Below are positions 7,305-14,423 of a stretch of 15,166 nucleotides of DNA, piece by piece. Position numbers and translations under genes: made by a program. The notes under the pieces are model-generated. The model saw only the letters and a program-made list of their open reading frames with translations, ran no database searches and was not told where the DNA came from. Origin of the DNA: Clostridia bacterium (GTDB taxonomy: Bacteria > Bacillota > Clostridia > CAKSNL01 > HGM11501); the NCBI GenBank assembly GCA_030535815.1, contig JAUNRD010000015.1, positions 1 to 15,166 on the forward strand. The letters run 5' to 3'. Numbering within the stretch: the stretch's first letter is position 1; each line of letters opens with the position of its first letter.

Positions 7305-9278
7305 ATGAAGAAAATATTATCGTTATTATTTGTTTGCTCGTTAATGCTTTGCCTTATGATTCCCGTATCGGCAGATGAATATCTTGATAAGTCCATGTTT
7401 ACTGTGAGGGTTTCAAGCCTTTATCCTGAATCAAGCGTTGATTTTATGATTGACGGTGATGCAAAAACCTACTGGCATTCCTTCTACAGAGCTGAAGGCT
7501 CTACTATCGTTGAAAAGGATAAGGTTCCTTACTACATTTATATTGAACTTCCGGCAGAAGAGGTTATTTCGGGATTTACCTACACTCCCCGTATTGACAA
7601 CACAAACGGAACTGCAAGAAGCTATAATTTCTATGCATCCATCGACGGAGAAACGGCTTATCTTATAGATTCCGGTGAAGGCATTCAGGACAAAACGCCT
7701 TTTACAAAGGATTTTGGAAAGAGCTATAGGGTGAAGGGAATTGTATTTGAAATCACATCAAGTGTTAACTCATACGGCACCTGTGCGGAATTTGACCTTA
7801 TAAGGGGAAGCGGAAGCACTACGGAAATACCCAAGGGCTCTTATGTAAGTATGAAGGGCGGAAGCGCAACGCTTGCTCCCGAGGATGATCCTTATTATGT
7901 TAAGAATCCCATTAAAAGAGACGGATGGAAAGTAAGTGTAAACAGTGTAAGAGAAACTTCTCCCGCTTCCTTGATGACAGACGGAGAAAAAGATACCTAC
8001 TGGCATTCAAATTACACAAATGAAGGCTCCAAAATAACAGGTCATGACGAGCCTCCCTTCCTTATTACGATTGAGCTTCCTGCATCTGAGTATGTAAGCG
8101 GACTTTCCTACACTCCCCGTCAGGATCAGGGCACGGGCAGATTTTTGACATATAACGTATATGCAGCAGATTCAGTTGACGGCGAAAAATATCTTGTAAA
8201 AAGCGGAGATTTTATGAACAGCCCGGCAAACGGAACTGTGGACTTCGGAATAAACATAAAGGCAAAGGTATTTATTCTTGAAGCTACAGCCACTCAGGGC
8301 GGCTACGGCACCTGTGCAGAGATTAATTTAAGCGGTAAGGACGAAAAATATAATTCTGCCGAAAGTGCGGAGGCCTTCGAGGAAGTTATGGCGGAAATAA
8401 GACCTTATAAGGTGAATACAGATGGCTTTATTATTACGGCAAACTCCTCCTGGGACGATAATATGACAGCTGCTTCGGCGTTTGACGGAAAGAATAATAC
8501 AATCTGGCACACAAATCCCGATGACAAGGGCAAAACCTTTATTATAACCGTGGATATGGGAAAAGAGCATTCCTTAAAGGGCTTTGATTATGTGCCGAGA
8601 AACAACGACGATTCGGGATTTTTATTCAGATTCTCGGTTCTCGGCAGTGTTGACGGCAAGAATTATTTCGACTTAAACGGAGAAATGATTGAAATAACAC
8701 AGGGAGAAATGGATAGAAAAAAGACCTATCATTTTGATTTTCCCGCTATCGAGGATGCAAGATTCATTAAATTTGAGATTCATTCAAGCTTTTTAGGCCA
8801 TGCGTCAATTGGCGAATTGGTTCTTTACGAAACAAGGGATAGCTTTGAGAATGCAAATAAAAAGGACACTGAAAAATACGTTCTTGCAGTAGGCAGAAAA
8901 GAAATAACTGCAGAGCATAACGATGAAAAGACGGAAATCACGTTGGATGTTGCACCCTATATTGATAACGGAAGAACAATGATTCCCTTAAGAGGACTTC
9001 TTGAAGCAATGGGGGCAACCATTGAGTGGCAGGGAGACACAAGAACAATCGTGGTTAAGAAGGATGTAAACGTTATAACACTTCAGATTGTGAACAACCT
9101 TGTTTATGTGTATAAGTATGTGAGCGGTGAATATAAAACCGTTCGCTACACCCTTGATGTACCGCCTAAAATCAAGGATTCAAGAACCTTTATTCCCATA
9201 AGATTTGTGTCCGAGCACCTTGGATACACCGTTGGCTGGGACGGAGCAACTCAGGAAATTACAATAGAAAACAAGTAA
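7305..9278 (+). CDS. Secreted protein with three discoidin/CBM32-like domains and C-terminal stalk domain
   Basis: A 657-aa exported glycan-binding protein with no catalytic domain I can see. AAGGAGG at 7291-7297 lies 7 nt before the ATG, and 12 bp separate it from the preceding gene, so the two form one operon. The signal peptide MKKILSLLFVCSLMLCLM ends near VSA. Three F5/8-type-C (CBM32) repeats occupy about 25-168, 200-345 and 368-510. Each has a DG...T-x-WH motif (W57, W233, W401), and the first two also share YTPR and YGTCAE. Residues about 524-657 form a copper-amine-oxidase-N-like stalk with two RxxIPLR/RTFIPIR elements. CBM32 domains often bind galactose, GlcNAc or related sugars. The ligand here is unknown. 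It probably holds substrate for the upstream barrel protein. Confidence 0.85.
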   Translation: MKKILSLLFVCSLMLCLMIPVSADEYLDKSMFTVRVSSLYPESSVDFMIDGDAKTYWHSFYRAEGSTIVEKDKVPYYIYIELPAEEVISGFTYTPRIDNTNGTARSYNFYASIDGETAYLIDSGEGIQDKTPFTKDFGKSYRVKGIVFEITSSVNSYGTCAEFDLIRGSGSTTEIPKGSYVSMKGGSATLAPEDDPYYVKNPIKRDGWKVSVNSVRETSPASLMTDGEKDTYWHSNYTNEGSKITGHDEPPFLITIELPASEYVSGLSYTPRQDQGTGRFLTYNVYAADSVDGEKYLVKSGDFMNSPANGTVDFGINIKAKVFILEATATQGGYGTCAEINLSGKDEKYNSAESAEAFEEVMAEIRPYKVNTDGFIITANSSWDDNMTAASAFDGKNNTIWHTNPDDKGKTFIITVDMGKEHSLKGFDYVPRNNDDSGFLFRFSVLGSVDGKNYFDLNGEMIEITQGEMDRKKTYHFDFPAIEDARFIKFEIHSSFLGHASIGELVLYETRDSFENANKKDTEKYVLAVGRKEITAEHNDEKTEITLDVAPYIDNGRTMIPLRGLLEAMGATIEWQGDTRTIVVKKDVNVITLQIVNNLVYVYKYVSGEYKTVRYTLDVPPKIKDSRTFIPIRFVSEHLGYTVGWDGATQEITIENK

Positions 9279-9279
9279 G

Positions 9280-9312
9280 AAAAAGTGCTGTGGCTTTGCC
9301 ACAGCACTTTTT
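9280..9312. terminator. Bidirectional rho-independent terminator shared by convergent operons
   Basis: A perfect 15-bp stem (9280-9294 with 9298-9312) encloses a TTT loop, with five A on one side and five T on the other. It lies between the stop of the CBM32 gene and the stop codon of the convergent fucO-like gene, which overlaps its last bases (9311-9313). It should end both transcripts. Its core is the reverse complement of the hairpin core at 3389-3422. Confidence 0.92.
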
Positions 9313-10468
9313 ACATCAGCGATAAATACAGCTTTTTTATATCATCGATTGTAACCTCTCTCGGGTTACCGGGGCGGCAGGCATCGTAAAAGGCACTTTC
9401 GGAAAGAAAGTCAATGTCTTCTTCCGAGGCAATATCCCGGAGGTCTTTTGGGATTTTAAGTGCGGCGGAGAGATTTTTTACAGCCTCGATTGCCGCATCC
9501 TTTGCCTCGTCTTCCGATAAAGCGTCTGTATTTTCGCATCCCATAGCCTTTGCGATATGGCGGTATTTGTCGCCCGCCGCATCACGGTTAAATTCCATAA
9601 CGTGGGGAAGAATTATGGCGTTTGCAACACCGTGCGGTGTTTTGTAAAAGGCACTTATTGGGTGTGACATTGAGTGAACTATGCCAAGCCCTGCATTGGA
9701 AAAGCCCATTCCCGCTATGAATTGTCCGAGCGCCATAGAAGAAAAGGCATCTTTGTTTCCCTCGGAGGCATCCTTCAATGACGAGGCTATAAGGCGGATT
9801 GCATTTAAGGTTAAAATGTCAGAAAGCGGAGTTGCATTTTTGGTGATATACCCTTCAATGGCGTGGGTTAATGCATCCATCCCCGTGGCGGCAGTTAAAC
9901 CTTCGGGCATTGAAATCATCATATTGGGGTCAACAAATGCGGCAACGGGTATTGACTGATGGCAGATGCAGACCATCTTTTTCTTGTTGTCAGAGTCGGT
10001 TATAACGAAAAACACCGTGGCTTCTGCAGCACTTCCTGCCGTCGTTGGTACTGCAAATAAGGGGATGGGGCGGTTTTTCACATTCTTAAAGCCCTCTAAG
10101 CTTACAACATCGGAAAATTCGGGGTTGGTTATAATTATTCCTATTGCCTTGGCTGTGTCAATGGGGCTTCCGCCGCCTACTGCAAGGATAAAGTCCGCAC
10201 CCGAGGCTTTGTAGGCATCAACGCCCTTTGATACACTTTCTGTGGAAGGGTTTGGCTCAACCTCGGAAAAAATTTCAAAGGGGATACCGAAGTTTTCCAG
10301 AATGTCTGTAACCTTGTCCGTAATTTTTGCAAGGCAAAGGTCATTGTCTGTTACAATAAAGGCTTTCTTTAATCCTCTGTGCTTCACTTCACCGGGGATT
10401 TCCTCGATTGCACCTTCGCCGTGATAAGAGGTTTCGTTAAAAATAAATTTATGCGGCAAAAAAATCAT
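9311..10468 (-). CDS. fucO: Iron-containing alcohol dehydrogenase, lactaldehyde reductase (FucO)-like
   Basis: A group III iron-dependent alcohol dehydrogenase, most like lactaldehyde:1,2-propanediol oxidoreductase, which reduces L-lactaldehyde from fucose or rhamnose breakdown using NADH. Numbering from the ATG, the nucleotide site is GGGSPIDTAKA (98-108) with TTAGSAAE following. The metal ligands D198, H202, H265 and H279 keep the family spacing. ALGQFIAGMGFSNAGLGIVH and NPREVTIDDI are close to FucO. The ATG at 10468 directly abuts AAAGGA (10474-10469), too close for normal initiation. A TTG at 10459 lies 9 nt from it and would give 382 aa, the usual FucO length, so TTG may be the real start. 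It follows the AraC gene by 43 bp, probably in one transcript. Related Fe-ADHs of other specificity cannot be excluded. Confidence 0.88.
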   Translation of the reverse strand: MIFLPHKFIFNETSYHGEGAIEEIPGEVKHRGLKKAFIVTDNDLCLAKITDKVTDILENFGIPFEIFSEVEPNPSTESVSKGVDAYKASGADFILAVGGGSPIDTAKAIGIIITNPEFSDVVSLEGFKNVKNRPIPLFAVPTTAGSAAEATVFFVITDSDNKKKMVCICHQSIPVAAFVDPNMMISMPEGLTAATGMDALTHAIEGYITKNATPLSDILTLNAIRLIASSLKDASEGNKDAFSSMALGQFIAGMGFSNAGLGIVHSMSHPISAFYKTPHGVANAIILPHVMEFNRDAAGDKYRHIAKAMGCENTDALSEDEAKDAAIEAVKNLSAALKIPKDLRDIASEEDIDFLSESAFYDACRPGNPREVTIDDIKKLYLSLM

Positions 10469-10495
10469 TCCTTTCAGATGATAGTTTGCCGCATA
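10450..10495 (-). promoter_or_regulatory. Hairpin enclosing the fucO ribosome binding site and start codon
   Basis: In the minus-strand transcript a perfect 11-bp stem (TATGCGGCAAA, 10495-10485, with TTTGCCGCATA, 10460-10450) encloses a second stem (ATCAT 10482-10478 with ATGAT 10468-10464). The 9-nt loop of the inner stem carries AAAGGA. The ATG lies in the inner stem and the alternative TTG in the outer one. This would limit initiation unless opened by ribosomes from the upstream gene, a ligand or a protein. As DNA it could also be an operator. The pairing is direct; the function is inference. Confidence 0.6.
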
Positions 10496-10511
10496 GTATG
10501 TTTTCTATTCA

Positions 10512-11246
10512 TTATCTTACATCTTTTGGAGACTTACCAAGTATTTTGAAAAATACATTTCTGAAATGATTGGAGGATGAAAAGCCTGAGCGCCAGCTTA
10601 CTTCCTCAACGGGCATATCTGTCTGGGTAAGAAGATAGAGTGCGTGCTGTATACACACATTATGCTTGTAATTTATGGGAGAAACCCCCGTTGCCTTTTT
10701 AAAGGCGGCATAAAAATGGGGCTCCGAATAGTTGCAGAGGGATGCAAGGTGGGAAACCGTTATGCTTTTGTTATAGTTCTGCTCAATATATTCTATGGCA
10801 GGTAAAACGGCAGAAAGGGCGGGGTTGCCGCCGGTCAGTTTTCCTGAAAGATCGGATAGAAGGAGGTAAAATTTCCCCAGGGACTCTGTGTGATTGCTTT
10901 CGTAGGATGCAAAAATTTCGTCAAATATATCTGAAGGATAGTTTTTTAAAATCTGAAAGGGGAAAGAAGAAAATGCCTTTCTGTCGGTAAAGGAAAAGCT
11001 TAAAGAATAAAATACCACACGGGGCTCTCCCTGCCAGAAGGAATAATACTTTGTGCCCGCGGCGATATAAATAAGGTCGCCCTCGTTTGCAGAAAGGGTT
11101 TTACCGTGATACAAAAACTCCGCCGTGCCGTGCAAAAGATAGCCGATGCAGGGATTTGTGAAGGTAATAAAATCTCCCGTTGTGTGATGCTTGGGATAAT
11201 CGTATTTATCCATATAAAAGGATTTTACATATATTTTTTCGTTCAT
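10512..11246 (-). CDS. AraC-family transcriptional regulator (second)
   Basis: A 244-aa cytoplasmic regulator with a short cupin-like sensor (about residues 22-85, with the TAEFLYHGKTLSANEGDLIY stretch) and two C-terminal helix-turn-helix units (about 162-183 and 210-233, ending in the typical FFKILGKSPKDVR). It is slightly shorter than most family members but complete. The ATG at 11246 has only a weak GGTGAT ribosome binding site. It is upstream of the fucO-like gene on the same strand and divergent from the three-oxidoreductase operon, so it probably controls both transcripts from the shared 96-bp gap. It is not close in sequence to the AraC protein at 3434-4321, which suggests a different inducer. 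Confidence 0.92.
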   Translation of the reverse strand: MNEKIYVKSFYMDKYDYPKHHTTGDFITFTNPCIGYLLHGTAEFLYHGKTLSANEGDLIYIAAGTKYYSFWQGEPRVVFYSLSFSFTDRKAFSSFPFQILKNYPSDIFDEIFASYESNHTESLGKFYLLLSDLSGKLTGGNPALSAVLPAIEYIEQNYNKSITVSHLASLCNYSEPHFYAAFKKATGVSPINYKHNVCIQHALYLLTQTDMPVEEVSWRSGFSSSNHFRNVFFKILGKSPKDVR

Positions 11247-11280
11247 ATAATCACCAAATCATAGAATAGTTACTTTTTTT

Positions 11281-11321
11281 GATAGTATAAGCTATTGAAA
11301 TGCTTATGTCAAGATAGTATA
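11281..11321. promoter_or_regulatory. Direct repeat GATAGTATA x2 and nested palindrome in divergent promoter
   Basis: GATAGTATA occurs at 11281-11289 and 11313-11321, 32 bp apart (about three turns). Between them lies an inverted repeat, ATAAGC-N9-GCTTAT (11287-11292 and 11302-11307). Both overlap the two promoters, so they may be sites for the AraC regulator at 10512-11246. Part of the direct repeat arises because the two -10 elements are reverse complements of each other, so its independent meaning is uncertain. Confidence 0.4.
11284..11312 (-). promoter_or_regulatory. Sigma-A promoter for the AraC-fucO transcript
   Basis: On the minus strand a consensus TTGACA (11312-11307) is followed by a 17-bp spacer and TATACT (11289-11284). 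Transcription would begin near 11277, about 30 nt before the AraC start codon. Confidence 0.75.
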
Positions 11322-11323
11322 CT
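11295..11323 (+). promoter_or_regulatory. Sigma-A promoter for the three-oxidoreductase operon
   Basis: TTGAAA (11295-11300), a 17-bp spacer and TATACT (11318-11323). The predicted start near 11330 leaves a leader of only about 13 nt, with the GAGGAG ribosome binding site at its very 5' end. It is interleaved with the minus-strand promoter. Confidence 0.65.
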
Positions 11324-11342
11324 TAAGCCGAGGAGTGATATT

Positions 11343-12362
11343 ATGGAAATAAGGCAGATTATTTTTCCTGAAGTGAATAAAGCAGAACTTGTCACTAAAA
11401 ATGAAGAATTAAAGCCGGGCTCGGTTTGCGTAAGAACTATGGTAAGTACGGTAAGCCCCGGAACTGAGAGAGCCAACATCACGGGGGATTTGAATGTTTC
11501 GGCATCAACCGAGCCGCCTAAGGAAGCGGTTTTCCCCAGGGTTTCTGGCTACAGCTCCGCAGGTATTGTTGAAGCTGTTGGCGAATGTGTTAAGGATTTT
11601 AAGGTGGGTGACCGTGTTGCCCTTTACTGGAGCTTACACAAGGATTATAATATAGTGGCAAGAAATCAGGTTGTAAAAATTCCCTCGGAGGATATATCCT
11701 ATAACGAAGCGGCACTTTCTTTTATATCCACATTCCCTATGGCGGCAATAAGAAAGACACGCCTTGAAATGGGTGAAAGCGCCCTTGTAATGGGACTTGG
11801 AACCCTTGGACAGATTGCGGTAAGGCTTCTTAAAGCGTCGGGTGCAACACCCATAATCGCGGCAGACCCCATAAAGGAAAAGAGGGATGCGGCACTTAGA
11901 GGAGGTGCGGACTATGCACTCGATCCACTATCCGAAGGCTTTGCCGAAAAGGTAAAGGAACTTACAGGTGGCGGAGCCAAGGTTGCAATTGAAGTTACCG
12001 GTGTTGGTGCAGGACTTTCGGGCGCTCTTGACTGTATGGCGCAGTTTGGAAGGGTTGCTCTTCTTGGCTGTACAAGAGATAAAAACTTTACAATTGACTA
12101 TTACAGAAAGGTGCACGCGCCCGGAATCAGCTTAATCGGTGCACACACCATCGCCCGTCCCGAGCATGAGTCATCACCGGGCTTGTTTACCCACCGTGAC
12201 GATATGACAGCGGTATTAAATCTTTTGAAATACAAGAGAATTTCCTTTGACGATATGCTTGGCGAAGTTTACTCTCCCGCCGATTGCGAAAAGGTTTACG
12301 ACAGGCTTATAAACGATAAAAATTTTCCTGCAGTAGTGCAGTTTGACTGGAGGTTGCTTTAA
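11343..12362 (+). CDS. Zinc-less MDR-family dehydrogenase (BchC/bi-domain oxidoreductase-like)
   Basis: A 339-aa medium-chain dehydrogenase/reductase that should bind NAD(P) through GLGTLG (151-156) and oxidise an alcohol or reduce a ketone. The ATG at 11343 has GAGGAG at 11330-11335, 7 nt away; an in-frame TTG at 11295 is inside the promoter and was rejected. The zinc ligands of classical alcohol dehydrogenases are absent. The catalytic cysteine region reads VSTVSPGTE (34-42), the GHE motif is GYS (69-71), and the four-cysteine structural lobe is missing. The SPGTE/SAGTE form is typical of MDR domains found fused to Gfo/Idh domains, and here the next gene is a separate Gfo/Idh protein overlapping by one base. 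The substrate is probably a sugar derivative (inference). Confidence 0.85.
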   Translation: MEIRQIIFPEVNKAELVTKNEELKPGSVCVRTMVSTVSPGTERANITGDLNVSASTEPPKEAVFPRVSGYSSAGIVEAVGECVKDFKVGDRVALYWSLHKDYNIVARNQVVKIPSEDISYNEAALSFISTFPMAAIRKTRLEMGESALVMGLGTLGQIAVRLLKASGATPIIAADPIKEKRDAALRGGADYALDPLSEGFAEKVKELTGGGAKVAIEVTGVGAGLSGALDCMAQFGRVALLGCTRDKNFTIDYYRKVHAPGISLIGAHTIARPEHESSPGLFTHRDDMTAVLNLLKYKRISFDDMLGEVYSPADCEKVYDRLINDKNFPAVVQFDWRLL

Positions 12363-13363
12363 TGAGAAGAATAAAGGCGGTGCAAATCGGTCTTGGTCAC
12401 GACCACGCCCCGGCACCCTTTGTAACAATGCCCTATTTAAGCGATTTATTCGAGCTTTGCGGCCTTGTTATTCCGTCCGAGGAAGAGGGGAAATATGACA
12501 GAAAGAAAGGGGCTGTAAAGCTTCCCTTGCTGACTCTTTCAGAAGCCCTTGAAAATGAAGAAATCGAAGCGGTATTTATCGAAACAGAGGAAAAATATCT
12601 TACGAAATATTCTGTCTTATCCTTAAAGGCAGGAAAGCACGTTTATATGGATAAGCCCGGCGGAAGCGACCACGAGGAGTTTTTAGAGGCGATACGCCTT
12701 GCAAAGGAAAAGGGCAAGGTTCTTCATATGGGCTATATGTACCGTTATAATCCCGTAATTTCCGATCTGATGAAAAAAATCAGGGAAGGCTATTTAGGTG
12801 AAATATTCAGCGTTGAAGCACAGATGAACGGAATTTCCCCTCCCACGGAGGAAAAGCGCCGTTGGCTTTCCGGTATTGACGGCGGAATGATGTACTTTTT
12901 AGGCTGTCATATGGTGGACCTTGTTATAAGCATTTTGGGTGAGCCTGAGGAAATTATCCCCCACAATATAGCAACGGGACACTCTGGCGAAGGGGTAAAC
13001 GATTACGGTCTTGCAGTTTTCAAATATAAAAACGCTCAGGCAATCGTTAAAAGCTCTGCCGCAGAATACGGCGGTTTCCCGAGAAGACAGCTTGTTGTTT
13101 GCGGAAGTAAGGGAACAGCTGAGGTTAAGCCCCTCGAAATGCATTCGGGCGGGGTGGCTCACCATACAACCGTTTGCTATTATATGAATCCCGTGTGGTG
13201 CGATAAAGGAGAAACTCTGGTAAGCGAGGAATATGACCGCTATAAAGCATTGATAGAGTCATTCGGTCTTGAAATACTTGGTGAAATAGAAAATCCGTAC
13301 ACGGCGGAATATGAAATCGCAGTCCATAAGGCTACCCTTAAGGCTGCGGGAATTATAAAGTGA
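12362..13363 (+). CDS. Gfo/Idh/MocA-family oxidoreductase
   Basis: A 333-aa NAD(P)-dependent sugar or polyol oxidoreductase. The N-terminal Rossmann fold begins VQIGLGHDHA (7-16), an altered GxGxxG. The catalytic lysine lies in DKPGG (97-101, the usual EKP), followed by HMGYMYRYNPV and GCHMVDL with the probable catalytic H183. The ATG overlaps the previous stop (TAATG), with GGAGG 8 nt upstream, so translation is coupled and the two proteins may work together. Members of this family oxidise or reduce ring hydroxyls of inositols, hexoses and glycosides; the sequence does not fix the substrate. Confidence 0.9.
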   Translation: MRRIKAVQIGLGHDHAPAPFVTMPYLSDLFELCGLVIPSEEEGKYDRKKGAVKLPLLTLSEALENEEIEAVFIETEEKYLTKYSVLSLKAGKHVYMDKPGGSDHEEFLEAIRLAKEKGKVLHMGYMYRYNPVISDLMKKIREGYLGEIFSVEAQMNGISPPTEEKRRWLSGIDGGMMYFLGCHMVDLVISILGEPEEIIPHNIATGHSGEGVNDYGLAVFKYKNAQAIVKSSAAEYGGFPRRQLVVCGSKGTAEVKPLEMHSGGVAHHTTVCYYMNPVWCDKGETLVSEEYDRYKALIESFGLEILGEIENPYTAEYEIAVHKATLKAAGIIK

Positions 13364-13372
13364 GGTAAGTTT

Positions 13373-14356
13373 ATGAAAGCGATACTTGTAAATGATGATA
13401 AATCCTTAAGATGGGACGAGGTTGAAAATCCAGTAATAAAGCCCGACGAGGTATTAGTTGAAATCCACGCGGCGGCACTTAACCGCGCAGATTTGATGCA
13501 GAGGGAAGGAGACTATCCGCCTCCCCCCGGATGCCCCGAATGGATGGGACTTGAAATTGCAGGAGTAATAAAGGAAGTAGGAGCGTTCGCTAAGGAAAAG
13601 TCCGACTGGAAGGTGGGCGACAAGGTTTGCGCACTTCTTGGCGGTGGTGGCTATGCCGAATTTGTCAGCGTAAGATATGATATGTTAATGCCGGTACCTT
13701 CTAACTGCACAATGGTTGAAGCAGCGGCAATTCCCGAAGCCTTTGCAACGGCTTATCTTAATCTTTTCATCGAGGGCGGAATAAAGGAAGGAAACACCCT
13801 TTTAATGAATGCAGGTGCAAGCGGACTTGCCAGCGTTATTATCCCTATGGCAAAGGCATTCGGTGCAAGGGTTATCACAACGGTTTTAACGGAAGACAAG
13901 AAGGAAGCCATAGCCCATCTCAATGCCGACAGAGTGGTAGTATCGGAAAAAGAAGATATAGTTGAGGTTCTTAAGGAAGAGCTCAGTGCAGGTCACGGTG
14001 TTGACGTTGCAATTGACTGCCTCGGTGGAGATTTTATGGGTAAGTGCATCCACTACCTGACCCACGGTGCCCGCTGGATAATGATTGCCGCCCTTGCAGG
14101 AACAAAAACAGAAATTGACTTAAAGAATATCTATGTAAGGAATGTCAGAATCATCGGAAGCACACTCCGTTCAAGAACTCCCGATATGAAGGCGTTTATC
14201 CTTTCCGAGCTTGTTAAAAATGTATATCCGAAAATTGAAGCTGGTCAGGTTATGCCCACAATTTACAAGGTTTTACCCATCACCGAGGCAGAAAGCGCCC
14301 ACGAAATTTTATACCGCGGAGAAAATGTGGGCAAGGTGGTACTTACAGTTAAGTAA
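13373..14356 (+). CDS. NAD(P)H:quinone oxidoreductase, PIG3-type MDR protein
   Basis: A 327-aa soluble MDR enzyme of the quinone oxidoreductase branch. The segment LNRADLMQREGDYPPPPG (36-53) is the hallmark of the PIG3/TP53I3 subgroup. The nucleotide site is NAGASGLA (145-152), of the AxxGxxG type used for NADPH, and zinc ligands are absent as expected. GAGGT at 13362-13366 lies 6 nt before the ATG, and 9 bp separate it from the preceding stop, so it is the third gene of the operon. It may reduce quinones or reactive enones/aldehydes produced in the pathway. The exact role is unknown. Confidence 0.9.
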   Translation: MKAILVNDDKSLRWDEVENPVIKPDEVLVEIHAAALNRADLMQREGDYPPPPGCPEWMGLEIAGVIKEVGAFAKEKSDWKVGDKVCALLGGGGYAEFVSVRYDMLMPVPSNCTMVEAAAIPEAFATAYLNLFIEGGIKEGNTLLMNAGASGLASVIIPMAKAFGARVITTVLTEDKKEAIAHLNADRVVVSEKEDIVEVLKEELSAGHGVDVAIDCLGGDFMGKCIHYLTHGARWIMIAALAGTKTEIDLKNIYVRNVRIIGSTLRSRTPDMKAFILSELVKNVYPKIEAGQVMPTIYKVLPITEAESAHEILYRGENVGKVVLTVK

Positions 14357-14394
14357 ACGTGTTCGGATACTAACGCATTTGCTAAAGAATAATG

Positions 14395-14423
14395 TTGATT
14401 TTTGTCCGTCCGTATGGTATAAT
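14395..14423 (+). promoter_or_regulatory. Extended -10 sigma-A promoter for the MATE gene
   Basis: TTGATT (14395-14400), a 17-bp spacer and a perfect TATAAT (14418-14423) with the TG of an extended -10 at 14415-14416. The predicted start near 14430 leaves a leader of about 28 nt. The -10 lies in the loop and inner arms of a 26-bp palindrome (14406-14431). Confidence 0.7.

Noticed and set aside
10450..10495. Hairpin as an intrinsic terminator between araC and fucO
   Set aside because: On neither strand is the second arm followed by a T-run; the seven T lie before and within the start of the second arm.
3434..11246. The two AraC regulators as a recent duplication
   Set aside because: Apart from family-wide HTH features their sequences and lengths differ greatly, so they are separate family members.
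11295..11342. TTG start upstream of the MDR gene
   Set aside because: It overlaps the -35 of the plus promoter, so it would not be transcribed; the ATG at 11343 has GAGGAG and matches family N-termini.
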